A stretch of 54,759 bases of DNA. Origin: Candidatus Blautia stercoravium. GTDB taxonomy: Bacteria; Bacillota; Clostridia; Lachnospirales; Lachnospiraceae. The notes beneath the pieces are model-generated. The model saw nothing but the letters and a program-made list of their open reading frames with translations. It searched no databases and was not told the origin of the DNA. The DNA lies in assembly GCA_019114495.1 (NCBI GenBank), contig DXFK01000179.1, positions 1-54,759 of the forward strand. The letters are read 5' to 3'. A program made the position numbers and the translations under genes. Of this stretch, positions 44,020 to 52,739 are shown one piece after another (the stretch's first letter is position 1; the number at the start of each line of letters is the position of its first letter).

Positions 44020-44640
44020 ATGAATCTATTTGAAACAGTCAAGGCGGCTGTCACAGTACGGCAGGCCGTCGAACACTACGGGCTGAAGGTGGAGCGTGGC
44101 GGCATGGTACGCTGCCCTTTCCATGATGACCGGCATCCCAGCATGAAGCTGAACGAGAGCTATTTCTACTGCTTCGGCTGCGGAGCCACCGGCGATGTGA
44201 TCGACTTCGTGGCAAGGCTGTTTGGCTTGAACAGCTACGAGGCAGCGCAAAAGCTGGCCTACGACTTCGGCATTGACACGGACAAGCCGCCTGATGCTGC
44301 TGCGCTGTCAAAACTGAAATACCCGCTGGCAAGGGCGTTCCGACAGGAGGAGCTGCACTGTCAGCGGGTATTGTGCGATTATCTGCACCTTCTGGAGAGC
44401 TGGAAGGTGCAGTACGCACCAAAAGCACCGGAAGAAGTCTTAGACGATCACTTTGTGGAGGCTTGTCAGATGTTTGACCGTATCGAGTATCTGGCAGATA
44501 TTCTGGCCTTTGCGGATCTGGAAATCCGTATCAAAACGGTGGATATGCTCCATCGGGACGGCGCGATTGAGAAACTAGAAGAACGCTTGAAGCGGCTGGA
44601 AAAGGAGGCGAGAACCCATGAAGAACCGGAAATTTGCTGA
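44020..44640 (+). CDS. CHC2 zinc-finger primase-like protein
   Basis: 206 residues. The CHC2 zinc finger of DnaG-type primases is complete: CPFH at residues 32-35 and CFGC at 51-54, followed by GDVIDFVARLFGLNSYEAAQKLAYDFGI. The TOPRIM catalytic domain is absent, so it provides only template binding for the replication protein encoded next. The ATG at 44020 follows GGAGG by nine bases. It overlaps the helicase gene by 23 bases. This pair probably replicates the excised circle. Confidence 0.88.
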   Translation: MNLFETVKAAVTVRQAVEHYGLKVERGGMVRCPFHDDRHPSMKLNESYFYCFGCGATGDVIDFVARLFGLNSYEAAQKLAYDFGIDTDKPPDAAALSKLKYPLARAFRQEELHCQRVLCDYLHLLESWKVQYAPKAPEEVLDDHFVEACQMFDRIEYLADILAFADLEIRIKTVDMLHRDGAIEKLEERLKRLEKEARTHEEPEIC

Positions 44641-45937
44641 TGGCCCCATTTGGTTTGATGGCACCAACATCAACGAGGCTCTGTTCTGCGACGAATTTTT
44701 AGACCGTCACAAAATCATCTTTGCCAACGGCGCTTTCTTCACGCCGGATGGCAGAGTAGCTGATGGTCTTCTTCTGCGTGGGGAGATTTACGAAGAATTG
44801 AAGTGCTGCGCTGTGAACAATATCCCTCGGAAGATCACCAACATTCTGGAGGTACTGAAGCTGGCGGCTCATGTGGATGACTTCCCGCCGGAAGTAGACC
44901 GCATCCATCTGACCAACGGTACCTTGAAGTTGGACGGCACCTTTACTGAGGGCAGGCCGGAAATTGTGAGAAGCCGGTTGCCGGTAGCATATCGGCCAGA
45001 CGCACCAAAGCCTGATTGCTGGCTGGCGTTTCTGGACGGCTTGCTCTACCCGGAGGACATCCCCACCTTGCAGGAGTTCATCGGCTACTGTCTAATTCCC
45101 AGCAATAAAGGCCAGCGAATGATGGTGATTAAGGGCGAGGGCGGTGAGGGCAAGTCCCAGATCGGCGCTGTGTTGTCTGCTTTGTTTGGCAGCAACATGA
45201 AAGACGGCAGCATCGGGAAAATCTCCGAAAACCGCTTTGCTCGTGCCGATTTAGAGCATATCCTCCTGTGTGTGGATGACGATATGCGCATGGAGGCTTT
45301 GCGGCAGACCAACTATGTGAAATCAATCGTTACCGCACAAGGGAAGATGGATTTGGAGCGCAAAGGCAAGCAGAGCTATCAGGGCTGGATGACTGCCCGG
45401 CTGCTGGCTTTCTCCAACGGCGATTTGCAGGCTCTTTTTGACCGCAGCGATGGCTTTTATCGCCGTCAGCTCATTCTCACAACTAAGGCGAAGCCAGCGG
45501 ACAGAAAAGACTATCCAGACCTTGCGGAGAAGATGAAAGCCGAGGTGGAGGGAATTTTCCTCTGGGCATTTGAGGGCTTGCGGCGGCTGGTAGCGAACAA
45601 TTTCAAGTTCACGGAAAGCGAGAGAACCAGAGCGAACCGGGAGGCTGTGAAGCGGGACAACAACAATGTGTATGATTTCATGGAATCCGAGGGCTATATC
45701 CGTCTGAAAGCGGGCAGCAGCATCAGCTCCAAGGAGCTGTATGAGATTTATGGGATGTGGTGCGAGGAAAACAGCTTGACCGCCTTGAAACGGCGCAGCT
45801 TCAGCGATGCGGTCATCGCCAGTCAGGGCAAGTACCATCTGGAATACTGCAACAAGATCACTAACGCCGCCGGACGGCGGGTGTGGGGCTTCTACGGGAT
45901 TGAAGAGGTTGCCATACCCAATATAAACGGGTTTTAG
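44618..45937 (+). CDS. D5/P4-type primase-helicase (SF3 ATPase)
   Basis: 439 residues. An N-terminal D5-like region (PDAPKPDCWLAFLDGLLYPEDIPTLQEFIGYCLI) leads to Walker A KGEGGEGKSQIG (~171-182), Walker B HILLCVDDDM (~218) and SF3 motif C with FSNGDLQALFDRSDGFYRRQ. The C-terminal winged helix resembles DUF3854/poxvirus D5-type ends. Works with the CHC2 protein in replication of the element's DNA during transfer or circular phases. Confidence 0.85.
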   Translation: MKNRKFADGPIWFDGTNINEALFCDEFLDRHKIIFANGAFFTPDGRVADGLLLRGEIYEELKCCAVNNIPRKITNILEVLKLAAHVDDFPPEVDRIHLTNGTLKLDGTFTEGRPEIVRSRLPVAYRPDAPKPDCWLAFLDGLLYPEDIPTLQEFIGYCLIPSNKGQRMMVIKGEGGEGKSQIGAVLSALFGSNMKDGSIGKISENRFARADLEHILLCVDDDMRMEALRQTNYVKSIVTAQGKMDLERKGKQSYQGWMTARLLAFSNGDLQALFDRSDGFYRRQLILTTKAKPADRKDYPDLAEKMKAEVEGIFLWAFEGLRRLVANNFKFTESERTRANREAVKRDNNNVYDFMESEGYIRLKAGSSISSKELYEIYGMWCEENSLTALKRRSFSDAVIASQGKYHLEYCNKITNAAGRRVWGFYGIEEVAIPNINGF

Positions 45938-46366
45938 GAAGTTTCGGAACGTACGTACCGGAGGAATGGCGGGATTGATTCACGCTCCAACTTCGTGTAC
46001 GTATGTACGCAGTGATTTACCCCAAAACACCAATATAATGATTTTCTCGTGCTGCCTGTCCCCTGTTTTGGGTGCTTGAAATCAGGTCAAATGAAAACAG
46101 CAAATCATTTGACCCGATACAGAATTCTGTTCACGGAAACGTGCTTCTCTGAACCGTGAAACAGCTTTCTGGAATCATGGGGAAATGCACGATTGCAACC
46201 TGAGTTACACGAAACAGGAAAGCCGGTAGCTGGTGTCTATGTGCAGGACATCATATCGGTCAACGAAAAAACATTTTATGGAAACAAGATATTTTACTGA
46301 GCAGCGAAGCTGATACGTCAGAGAGCGTACCGGCTTCGCTGTTTCATTATCTCAGAAACGGAGGAT
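45938..46366 (+). other. Non-coding spacer before the mobilization genes, with hairpins
   Basis: No gene. It holds palindromes GTACGTAC (near 45952) and GTACGTATGTAC (near 46001), then a strong hairpin AGCGAAGC (46303-46310) with GCTTCGCT (46333-46340), extended by TACG/CGTA. The hairpin ends about 30 bases before the next ATG. It could be an mRNA leader structure or binding site for the mobilization proteins. The candidate nick sequence is elsewhere (41237). Confidence 0.5.
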
Positions 46367-46372
46367 TTGAAT

Positions 46373-46591
46373 ATGAGTGTACGCAACGAAATCAAGGCAC
46401 AGATCATTCGTGCCGGATATACCATGCAGGAGGCGGTTGACCTTCTGCATGAGGAATATGGCTGGTCGGACAGCGTTTCCAACCTATCCGCCAAGCTGCA
46501 AAGAGAGAGTATTCGCTATAAAGAGGTTATGGAGCTGGCTGATGTGCTGGGCTATGATCTTGTCTGGGTAAAGAGGAGGGATGAACGATGA
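46373..46591 (+). CDS. Small mobilization-operon DNA-binding protein, 72 aa
   Basis: VRNEIKAQIIRAGYTMQEAVDLLHEEYGWSDSVSNLSAKLQRESIRYKEVMELADVLGYDLVWVKR is a compact helix-turn-helix-like fold often encoded just before MobV relaxases in Firmicutes elements. The ATG at 46373 is seven bases after GGAGGA; a TTG at 46367 is worse. Its stop overlaps the relaxase start (ATGA). A role as relaxosome helper or repressor is inferred. Confidence 0.65.
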   Translation: MSVRNEIKAQIIRAGYTMQEAVDLLHEEYGWSDSVSNLSAKLQRESIRYKEVMELADVLGYDLVWVKRRDER

Positions 46592-47568
46592 TGAAGCCAC
46601 AGCACGCTATTTTACGCTTTGCAAAGTATAAAGGCCCTGAGATTACCAATATTGAAGCCCACAACGAGCGTACGAAAGAAAAATACGCCAGCAATCCGGA
46701 CATTGATTCCAGCCGCAGCCATCTTAACTTCCATCTGATTGAACCGGAGCGCAGATACCGGGCGGAGGCGGAGCGGCAGATCAAGGAGGCCGGATGTCGC
46801 ACCCGCTCTGATAGCGTGCGGCTGGTGGAGGCCCTTGTGACCGCCTCGCCGGAGTTCTTCCGAGGCAAGAAAAAATCTGAAATCAAAGCGTTTTTTCAGG
46901 AAGCGGTTACCTTTATCCAGAAGCATCAGGATACCAAGACCATTATTTCCGCAGCGGTGCATATGGACGAGAAAACACCCCATATGCACCTTTCTTTTGT
47001 CCCACTGACCGAGGATGGGCGGCTCTGTGCTAAGGAAATCCTGGGAAACCGAAAAAAGCTGACCTGGTGGCAGGATCAGTTCTGGGAACACATGGTGCAG
47101 AAGTACCCTGATCTGGAGCGTGGAGAGAGCGCTAGCAAGACCGGGCGTGATCACATCCCGCCGAGGGTGTTTAAGGAAATGACACGGCTGAGCAAGCAAA
47201 AGGTCAAGATCGAGGAAGTTTTGGCTGGCGTCAATGCCTTCAATGCCAAAAGCAAGGCGGCGGAGATTGGAAAGCTGCTGGATCAGTATATCCCGGCGGT
47301 GGAGCAGATGCACACCACCTTGAAAAAATATCAGGTGGCATTTACAAAAACCACCAAAGAAAACAAGAAGCTGAGACATGAGAACGCACGGCTGGAGGAA
47401 TCGTTGGATATAGCCAATCAGAAAAGCGTCTTGAAGCAGCTTGCCGACGCAAGGCTGCGACGTGACTATGAGGACGCTGTGGCGGTGCTGGAGCGTATTC
47501 CGAAGGAAGTGTTGGATGTGTATATGCAAAGACCGGAAAGAGGGAGGAACAATGCCTATGACAGATGA
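46588..47568 (+). CDS. mobV: MobV-family relaxase (Pre/Mob)
   Basis: 326 residues. The MOB_V signatures are HLNFHL (motif near residue 45-52) and HMDEKTPHMHLSF, the three-His metal site around residues 125-134. The C-terminal half is coiled coil (about 200-300: LKKYQVAFTKTTKENKKLRHENARLEES). It nicks oriT and pilots the strand in mobilization. The matching nick sequence lies at 41237-41246, not next to the gene. The ATG at 46588 overlaps the upstream stop; 46591 is also possible. Confidence 0.9.
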   Translation: MMKPQHAILRFAKYKGPEITNIEAHNERTKEKYASNPDIDSSRSHLNFHLIEPERRYRAEAERQIKEAGCRTRSDSVRLVEALVTASPEFFRGKKKSEIKAFFQEAVTFIQKHQDTKTIISAAVHMDEKTPHMHLSFVPLTEDGRLCAKEILGNRKKLTWWQDQFWEHMVQKYPDLERGESASKTGRDHIPPRVFKEMTRLSKQKVKIEEVLAGVNAFNAKSKAAEIGKLLDQYIPAVEQMHTTLKKYQVAFTKTTKENKKLRHENARLEESLDIANQKSVLKQLADARLRRDYEDAVAVLERIPKEVLDVYMQRPERGRNNAYDR

Positions 47569-47731
47569 ATGGAGTGGACTGGCAGATTTTCTGGCAAATA
47601 TGATTGAGAAGTATGCTGTGGAGCTGGACATTGACACACTTCCTGATCCGGTTGTCAAAAAGAAGGACGAGATATGTGAAAAAGACAGCCATATCAGTGA
47701 AAATGTTATTGAAACTAGAAAAGCAGCATGA
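47552..47731 (+). CDS. Small acidic protein, 59 aa, overlapping the relaxase
   Basis: Starts at 47552 after GGGAGG and overlaps the relaxase by 17 bases. Contents: MPMTDEWSGLADFLANMIEKYAVELDIDTLPDP and a charged tail. No domain known. Its position after mobV in the same operon suggests a mobilization accessory, though nothing in the sequence proves it. Confidence 0.5.
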   Translation: MPMTDEWSGLADFLANMIEKYAVELDIDTLPDPVVKKKDEICEKDSHISENVIETRKAA

Positions 47732-47822
47732 TATAATAAACGTGTAATAAATGTCCAAACTCAGTACGGGAAAGAATGCTGCTTTCTCGTACTGAGGTAC
47801 ATAAGGTTGATGAGGTGACTAC

Positions 47823-48818
47823 ATGAGCAGTAACAATACATCAAACAAAAACTCAGATATGATTATCTACACGACAGAGGATGGCTTAACAAAAATTGAA
47901 GCTACCTTCGATGGCGATACGGTTTGGCTGTCAAAAGCCCAGATGGCTGAACTGTTTCAGAGAGACCGTTCCGTAATTTCTAAACACATAAAAAATGTAT
48001 TTGAGGAAGGTGAACTTCTCAGAGAGGGCAACGTGCAAATTTTGCACATTACAACTTCTGACAAGCCGGTTGAATTCTATAATCTTGATGTTATTATTTC
48101 TGTTGGCTATCGTGTGAAGTCAAAACGAGGCACCCAGTTCCGTATTTGGGCGACCGGAATTTTGAAGGAATACATGAGGAAAGGCTTTGCTTTGGATGAT
48201 GAACGCTTGAAGAATCTGGGCGGTGGCGGATATTTTAAGGAACTGCTGGAACGTATCAGAGATATTCGGGCATCTGAGAAAGTGTTTTATCGTCAGGTAC
48301 TGGAGATTTATGCGACCAGCATTGATTATGATCCAAAAGCGGAAATCTCTATTCAGTTTTTCAGAAAGGTTCAGAATAAGATTCATTATGCGGTTCATGG
48401 CCAAACTGCGGCGGAGGTTATTTACACAAGAGCGGATGCGGAGAAAGAGTTCATGGGGCTTGCTGCTTTTGCAGGCAGCCAGCCGACACTGCGAGAGGCC
48501 GTGGTTGCAAAAAATTATCTGGACGAAAAAGAACTTCGTGCAATGGGTCAGCTTGTGTCCGGTTATCTTGATTTTGCAGAACGTCAGGCAGAGCGGGAAC
48601 AGGCAATGACCATGAGAGACTGGGCAGAGCATCTGGATCGTATTCTCACCATGAGCGGAGAGCAGCTTTTGCGGGGAAACGGTAGTATTTCCCACAAACA
48701 AGCGGTTGATAAGGCAACAGCAGAATATCGCAAATATAAAGAAAGAACACTTAGTGAAGTGGAGCGGGACTATCTGGATTCGATTAAAATATTGGAGCAA
48801 AAGACAGATATAAGCTAA
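47823..48818 (+). CDS. rhuM: RhuM-family protein
   Basis: 331 residues of the RhuM (virulence) family: TFDGDTVWLSKAQMAELFQRDRSVISKHIKNVFEEGEL forms an N-terminal helix-turn-helix-like DNA-binding part, followed by the KSKRGTQFRIWATGILKEYMRKGFALDDERLKNLGGG block shared with phage KilA/Bro-N-like proteins, and a C-terminal Fic-like-free helical part. RhuM proteins occur as mobile-element cargo, often with restriction or defence genes. Here an OLD-like nuclease gene starts 18 bases downstream. Confidence 0.85.
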   Translation: MSSNNTSNKNSDMIIYTTEDGLTKIEATFDGDTVWLSKAQMAELFQRDRSVISKHIKNVFEEGELLREGNVQILHITTSDKPVEFYNLDVIISVGYRVKSKRGTQFRIWATGILKEYMRKGFALDDERLKNLGGGGYFKELLERIRDIRASEKVFYRQVLEIYATSIDYDPKAEISIQFFRKVQNKIHYAVHGQTAAEVIYTRADAEKEFMGLAAFAGSQPTLREAVVAKNYLDEKELRAMGQLVSGYLDFAERQAEREQAMTMRDWAEHLDRILTMSGEQLLRGNGSISHKQAVDKATAEYRKYKERTLSEVERDYLDSIKILEQKTDIS

Positions 48819-48835
48819 TATATGGAGATTAGAAA

Positions 48836-50560
48836 ATGTACCAGTTCAAAATAGATAAAATTGTTGTAAATACATCAGACGGTACACAAGATATAATTCC
48901 TAAAAAAGTAAATATTCTTGTAGGACCTAATAATTCTGGAAAAAGTCGAATTTTAAAAGAACTTAGAGATTATCTATCTGGTGATAACCGTGATATAAAA
49001 ATTATTCATAGTATTGATTATCCTTATCCAGAAAATTTTTCTGCCCTTGATGAAGCATACAATATAACATCAAAAATGGCTAAAGATCAATACGGAAATT
49101 GGATGTTAAAGACTTATTCCAATAAGCCAAATCAAGTTTTGGATATGACAGCAAGTCTTGAAAGTTATTTTACACGAAATATGAATACTGTTGGTGGAGA
49201 CTGGACAGAGCATTTTTCGGGGATTATTGCTCGAAAGGATAAAACGGATTTCTTAAATTGGTATGGTTCACTATTTTTTCAGTATATGGGAACCGAAGAA
49301 CGCCTGACAATTTGCAAATCACAAAAAAATTATGGTTTGGATAGCAGTAGCACGAATTATTTATCTTCTTTCAAATATAAGGATAAGTTGCTGAATGACT
49401 TATCGCATAAAATTAAACAGTTATTTAAAAGGGATATTTTCTTGGACACGCAAACATTAGGAGATCGCTTAGCCTTTAGGGTTGGAGATTCTTTTGAGTA
49501 TGTTGAAGGGACGGTAAATTTTTCGGAAGATATTGCCTTTAAATTATTTTCAGAAAATATGCTTGATGATCAGGGAGACGGGATAAAAAGTTTTGTTTCA
49601 ACTTTTTTATCGCTAAACCATAAGGAGAATGATATTCTTTTGTTAGATGAGCCAGAAGCTTTTTTACATCCACCGCTTGCTCGTCAACTTGGCGAAATGA
49701 TAGGCGAATCTAATGATGAAGAACGCATTATTTTTGTTGCTACACATAGCGTAGAGATATTAAAGGGAATTTTATCTAAAACACAGGATGTCAACGTAAT
49801 ACGTATTACTCGTTCCGAAGATAATAAAAATAGCATTATGTTATTGAATCAGGATTTGCTCAATACAATCTTGCAAGATCCTCTTTTGAGAGTATCCAGA
49901 GTTTTAGAAGGGATTTTTTGTGAGAAAGTTATTATTACAGAAGCGGAAGCTGATGAATTGGTATACCAAGAATTAATAGAGAAACTAATCCCAGAATCTG
50001 GAGTGTTTTTTGCACATGGGCAGAATAAACAAACCTTAGCACCAATAGCAGAGTTATATCAAAAAATTGGAGTGGGATATGAAGTTATAACAGATTTTGA
50101 TGTTCTGCGAGTTTCATCCGAATTTTATAAGTTTTTATCATTTATGCCGATAGAAGAAAAAGAAAAGCAAAGAATAAAAAGTTATGCGGAAAAGTTGAGA
50201 GAAATTGTAGATAAAACTGTTAATGCAGATAATCTAACTGATGAAAAAGCGGAGGAGTTAAAAAAAGAAAAAAGAAATGACGTATACCATAAACAGGGAA
50301 TCAGATTCTTTGATGATAATTTACAAACAAAAATTCGGGAAACATTAAATTTTTTGAGTAAGAATCATTTGCATATTTTAGAAACTGGTGAACTGGAAAC
50401 ATTGTTAGAGCAATACGGTGTTGTGTATAAAGAGAAAAAACTTTGGATTGTTGATGCTATTACTAAAATAGCGGATTTGAATAGAGAAGATATTGATCCT
50501 GAGAGTGTCGTTTATCGGTTTGTGTACGATATTATTGAAAATGACCAGAATGATACTTAA
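48836..50560 (+). CDS. OLD-like ATPase with TOPRIM-type nuclease domain
   Basis: 574 residues. Walker A GPNNSGKS (30-37), an ABC-type signature region, Walker B ILLLDEPEAFLHP (~267), H-loop IIFVATHSVEIL (~300), then a TOPRIM-like half with VIITEAEADEL (~365-375, catalytic Glu) and VITDFDVL (DxD, ~420). OLD/GajA-like ATPase-nucleases are antiviral effectors. The DNA is much more A/T-rich than the neighbouring mob and recombinase genes, a sign of separate acquisition. RhuM lies directly upstream and probably shares its transcript. Confidence 0.78.
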   Translation: MYQFKIDKIVVNTSDGTQDIIPKKVNILVGPNNSGKSRILKELRDYLSGDNRDIKIIHSIDYPYPENFSALDEAYNITSKMAKDQYGNWMLKTYSNKPNQVLDMTASLESYFTRNMNTVGGDWTEHFSGIIARKDKTDFLNWYGSLFFQYMGTEERLTICKSQKNYGLDSSSTNYLSSFKYKDKLLNDLSHKIKQLFKRDIFLDTQTLGDRLAFRVGDSFEYVEGTVNFSEDIAFKLFSENMLDDQGDGIKSFVSTFLSLNHKENDILLLDEPEAFLHPPLARQLGEMIGESNDEERIIFVATHSVEILKGILSKTQDVNVIRITRSEDNKNSIMLLNQDLLNTILQDPLLRVSRVLEGIFCEKVIITEAEADELVYQELIEKLIPESGVFFAHGQNKQTLAPIAELYQKIGVGYEVITDFDVLRVSSEFYKFLSFMPIEEKEKQRIKSYAEKLREIVDKTVNADNLTDEKAEELKKEKRNDVYHKQGIRFFDDNLQTKIRETLNFLSKNHLHILETGELETLLEQYGVVYKEKKLWIVDAITKIADLNREDIDPESVVYRFVYDIIENDQNDT

Positions 50561-50598
50561 AATAGCTTGTTGTGTTTGTTAAAGAGTAGAAATCCATT

Positions 50599-52281
50599 AT
50601 GAAGAAAGAGAAGATAAAAGTTTATACCTATACAAGAGTATCCACCACCATGCAGATTGACGGCTACTCTCTGGATGCTCAGAAATCCCGCATGAAAGCC
50701 TATGCGGAGTTCAATGACTATGAGATTGTTCACGAATACGAAGATGCGGGAAAATCCGGCAAGTCCATTGAGGGAAGAATCCAGTTTAATCAAATGTTGG
50801 AGGATATTAAGGCCGGAAAAGACGGCGTGTCCTATGTGCTGGTATTTAAGCTGTCCCGTTTTGGCAGAAATGCGGCGGATGTTCTCTCTACCTTACAGGT
50901 CATGCAGGATTTTGGCGTGAATCTGATCTGTGTGGAGGATGGGATTGATTCTTCCAAAGATGCCGGAAAGCTGATGATATCCGTCCTCTCTGCTGTGGCG
51001 GAGATTGAGCGGGAAAATATCCGTGTCCAGACCATGGAGGGGCGCATCCAGAAAGCCAGAGAGGGGAAATGGAACGGCGGTTTTCCGCCCTATGGATACA
51101 AGCTGGAAAAAGGCTTTCTTTACATCAACGAGGAAGAAGCAGAGGCAATCCGCATTATTTTCGATCAATATGTGCATACGGACATCGGTGCAAATGGACT
51201 TGCAAAATATCTGGAGCAGCATGGTATCCGAAAAATCCAGCGTCAAAACGGGAAAAATCCGTTGTTTGATGCAGCTCTGATTCGCAGAATCCTGAAAAAT
51301 CCGGTGTACTGCGGAAAAATCTCCTATGGCAGACGCAGGACGGAAAAGGTGCATGGGACGAGAAATGAATACCGGCAGGTAGAGCAGGACGATTATCTGC
51401 TGGTGGATGGTCTGCATGAGGGGCTTGTGTCAGAAGAATTGTGGCATGAAGCCCAGGTAAAGCTGTTGGCGCAGGCTAAGAAATATGAACACGTCAACCG
51501 TGGCAGGGAAACCAAGGTGCATCTGCTGTCCGGGCTGGTAAAGTGTCCGGTCTGCGGTGCCGGAATGTATGGTAACAAGAGTATCAAGTACAAAAAGGAT
51601 GGTACAAAATATAAAGATTTCTTTTACTACGGCTGTAAGCACCGTACCATGACCAGAGGTCACAAGTGCGATTACAAAAAGCAGATCAGTGAGGAACTGC
51701 TGGACAGCGCTGTGGCGGAGGTCATTGTGAAGCTGGTCAGCAATCCGAAGTTTGCGGCTATGATGCAGGAAAAGATTAACATGAAGGTGGATACAACCGC
51801 CATTGAGCAGGAAATTGCCAGTTACGAAAAGCAGCTTCGTCAGTTTTACTCTGTGAAAGCAAAGCTGACTGAGGAAATCGATTCCCTTGACCCGGATGAC
51901 AGGCATTATGTCCGGCGTAAGGCTGATCTTGATGGCCGCCTTTATAAGATGTATGATAAGATTGAAGATACAGAATCGCTGCTTATCGCTGCCAGAGCCA
52001 AGAAGCTGGCAATTGAAGCGGAGAAACTGACCGGAGATAATATCTATAAGGTACTGATTTACTTCGATAAGCTCTATTCCGCCATGAATGAGCAGGAAAA
52101 ACGGCAGCTCATGGAAAAGCTGATCGCGGAGATACAGATTTTTGAGGAACGCCAGTCTAACAGTCAGTGGCTCAAGTCCATTAAATTCAGACTTCCGATC
52201 ATTGAGGAAGATATGAGTTTGAGTTTGGACAATGATACACATGCTGAGACTTGTGTGTTGCTACAAAGACGAACTATGTAG
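50599..52281 (+). CDS. Large serine recombinase with host-derived C-terminus
   Basis: 560 residues. An N-terminal resolvase domain with catalytic Ser15 (YTRVSTTMQ), Arg-containing KLSRFGRN, and a recombinase domain (GGFPPYGYKLEKGFLYINEEEA...). A zinc-ribbon (LVKCPVCGAGM...FFYYGCKHRT) and coiled coil follow. The last residues are DNDTHAETCVLLQRRTM. Relatives continue here with a long tail instead. That tail is found at the end of RlmD at the other side of the element, so this end is the displaced rlmD 3' end. It catalyses insertion and excision of the element. Confidence 0.9.
   Translation: MKKEKIKVYTYTRVSTTMQIDGYSLDAQKSRMKAYAEFNDYEIVHEYEDAGKSGKSIEGRIQFNQMLEDIKAGKDGVSYVLVFKLSRFGRNAADVLSTLQVMQDFGVNLICVEDGIDSSKDAGKLMISVLSAVAEIERENIRVQTMEGRIQKAREGKWNGGFPPYGYKLEKGFLYINEEEAEAIRIIFDQYVHTDIGANGLAKYLEQHGIRKIQRQNGKNPLFDAALIRRILKNPVYCGKISYGRRRTEKVHGTRNEYRQVEQDDYLLVDGLHEGLVSEELWHEAQVKLLAQAKKYEHVNRGRETKVHLLSGLVKCPVCGAGMYGNKSIKYKKDGTKYKDFFYYGCKHRTMTRGHKCDYKKQISEELLDSAVAEVIVKLVSNPKFAAMMQEKINMKVDTTAIEQEIASYEKQLRQFYSVKAKLTEEIDSLDPDDRHYVRRKADLDGRLYKMYDKIEDTESLLIAARAKKLAIEAEKLTGDNIYKVLIYFDKLYSAMNEQEKRQLMEKLIAEIQIFEERQSNSQWLKSIKFRLPIIEEDMSLSLDNDTHAETCVLLQRRTM
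52246..52250 (+). repeat. Right attachment core (attR) in the recombinase gene
   Basis: GAGAC within CATGCTGAGACTTGTGTGTTG. The bases after it read ETCVLLQRRTM-stop, which is a plausible native end of RlmD. Compared with the left core, GAGAC and TGTGTT are shared with one gap. Confidence 0.7.
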
Positions 52282-52302
52282 AAATCCTTAATTTTAGGCA
52301 CT

Positions 52303-52698
52303 TTTGTAGGCTGGGAAGTCGATGACACCTTGGATACCAGAATGGTTATCCATGCATTGAAAAAAGCGTTTAAAACAGCAAAACCAGTTATCCTGAATTC
52401 TGATCAGGGATGCCAGTTTACAAGCAATGAATATATAAATTTTCTCAAGGAGAACCATATCCGCCAGAGCATGGATGGAAAAAGCCGTTGGGCAGATAAT
52501 ATCATGATTGAAAGATGGTTTCGCAGTTTTAAGTATGAGGAAGCATATCTGACCCAGTATGCCAATATCCGTGAGGCACGCAAAGCGATTGGCAGATATA
52601 TACATACCTACAATTTTAAACGTTGCCATTCCGCCATCAATCATGAAACTCCGGCCGCCTGTTATTATCCGGCACTGTTGATTGACTATGTAGCCTAA
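52303..52698 (+). pseudogene. IS3-family transposase OrfB, 5'-truncated
   Basis: FVGWEVDDTLDTRMVIHALKK...LNSDQGCQFTSNEYINFLKENHIRQSMDGKSRWADNIMIERWFRSFKYEEAYL...INHETPAACY is the C-terminal half of the IS3/IS150 DDE integrase core, with the second Asp in NSDQG and the Glu region after it. The first catalytic Asp and the whole OrfA are missing. It begins 22 bases after the recombinase stop, in chromosomal DNA next to the old rlmD end. Confidence 0.8.
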
Positions 52699-52739
52699 GG
52701 GGAACATGATTCCCCTTCTCAACTACAGATATGGGTTCA

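Larger units (their letters stand above)
35154..52250. mobile_element. 17.1-kb integrative mobilizable element in the 3' end of rlmD
   Basis: The ends are defined by GAGAC inside HVET-coding sequence on both sides: 35154-35158 in rlmD and 52246-52250 near the end of the serine recombinase gene. Contents include a MobV relaxase, a pMV158-like oriT, a primase/helicase pair, XRE, excisionase-like and sigma regulators, an SPFH/zinc-ribbon operon, RhuM plus an OLD-like nuclease, and a large serine recombinase. No type IV secretion genes are present, so transfer must use another element's machinery. 3' rlmD is a known hotspot for such elements. Confidence 0.85.

Noticed and set aside
35154..52250. 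Full conjugative element (ICE)
   Set aside because: No VirB4, VirD4 coupling protein or other type IV secretion genes are found; only a relaxase and origin are present, so it is mobilizable rather than self-transmissible.
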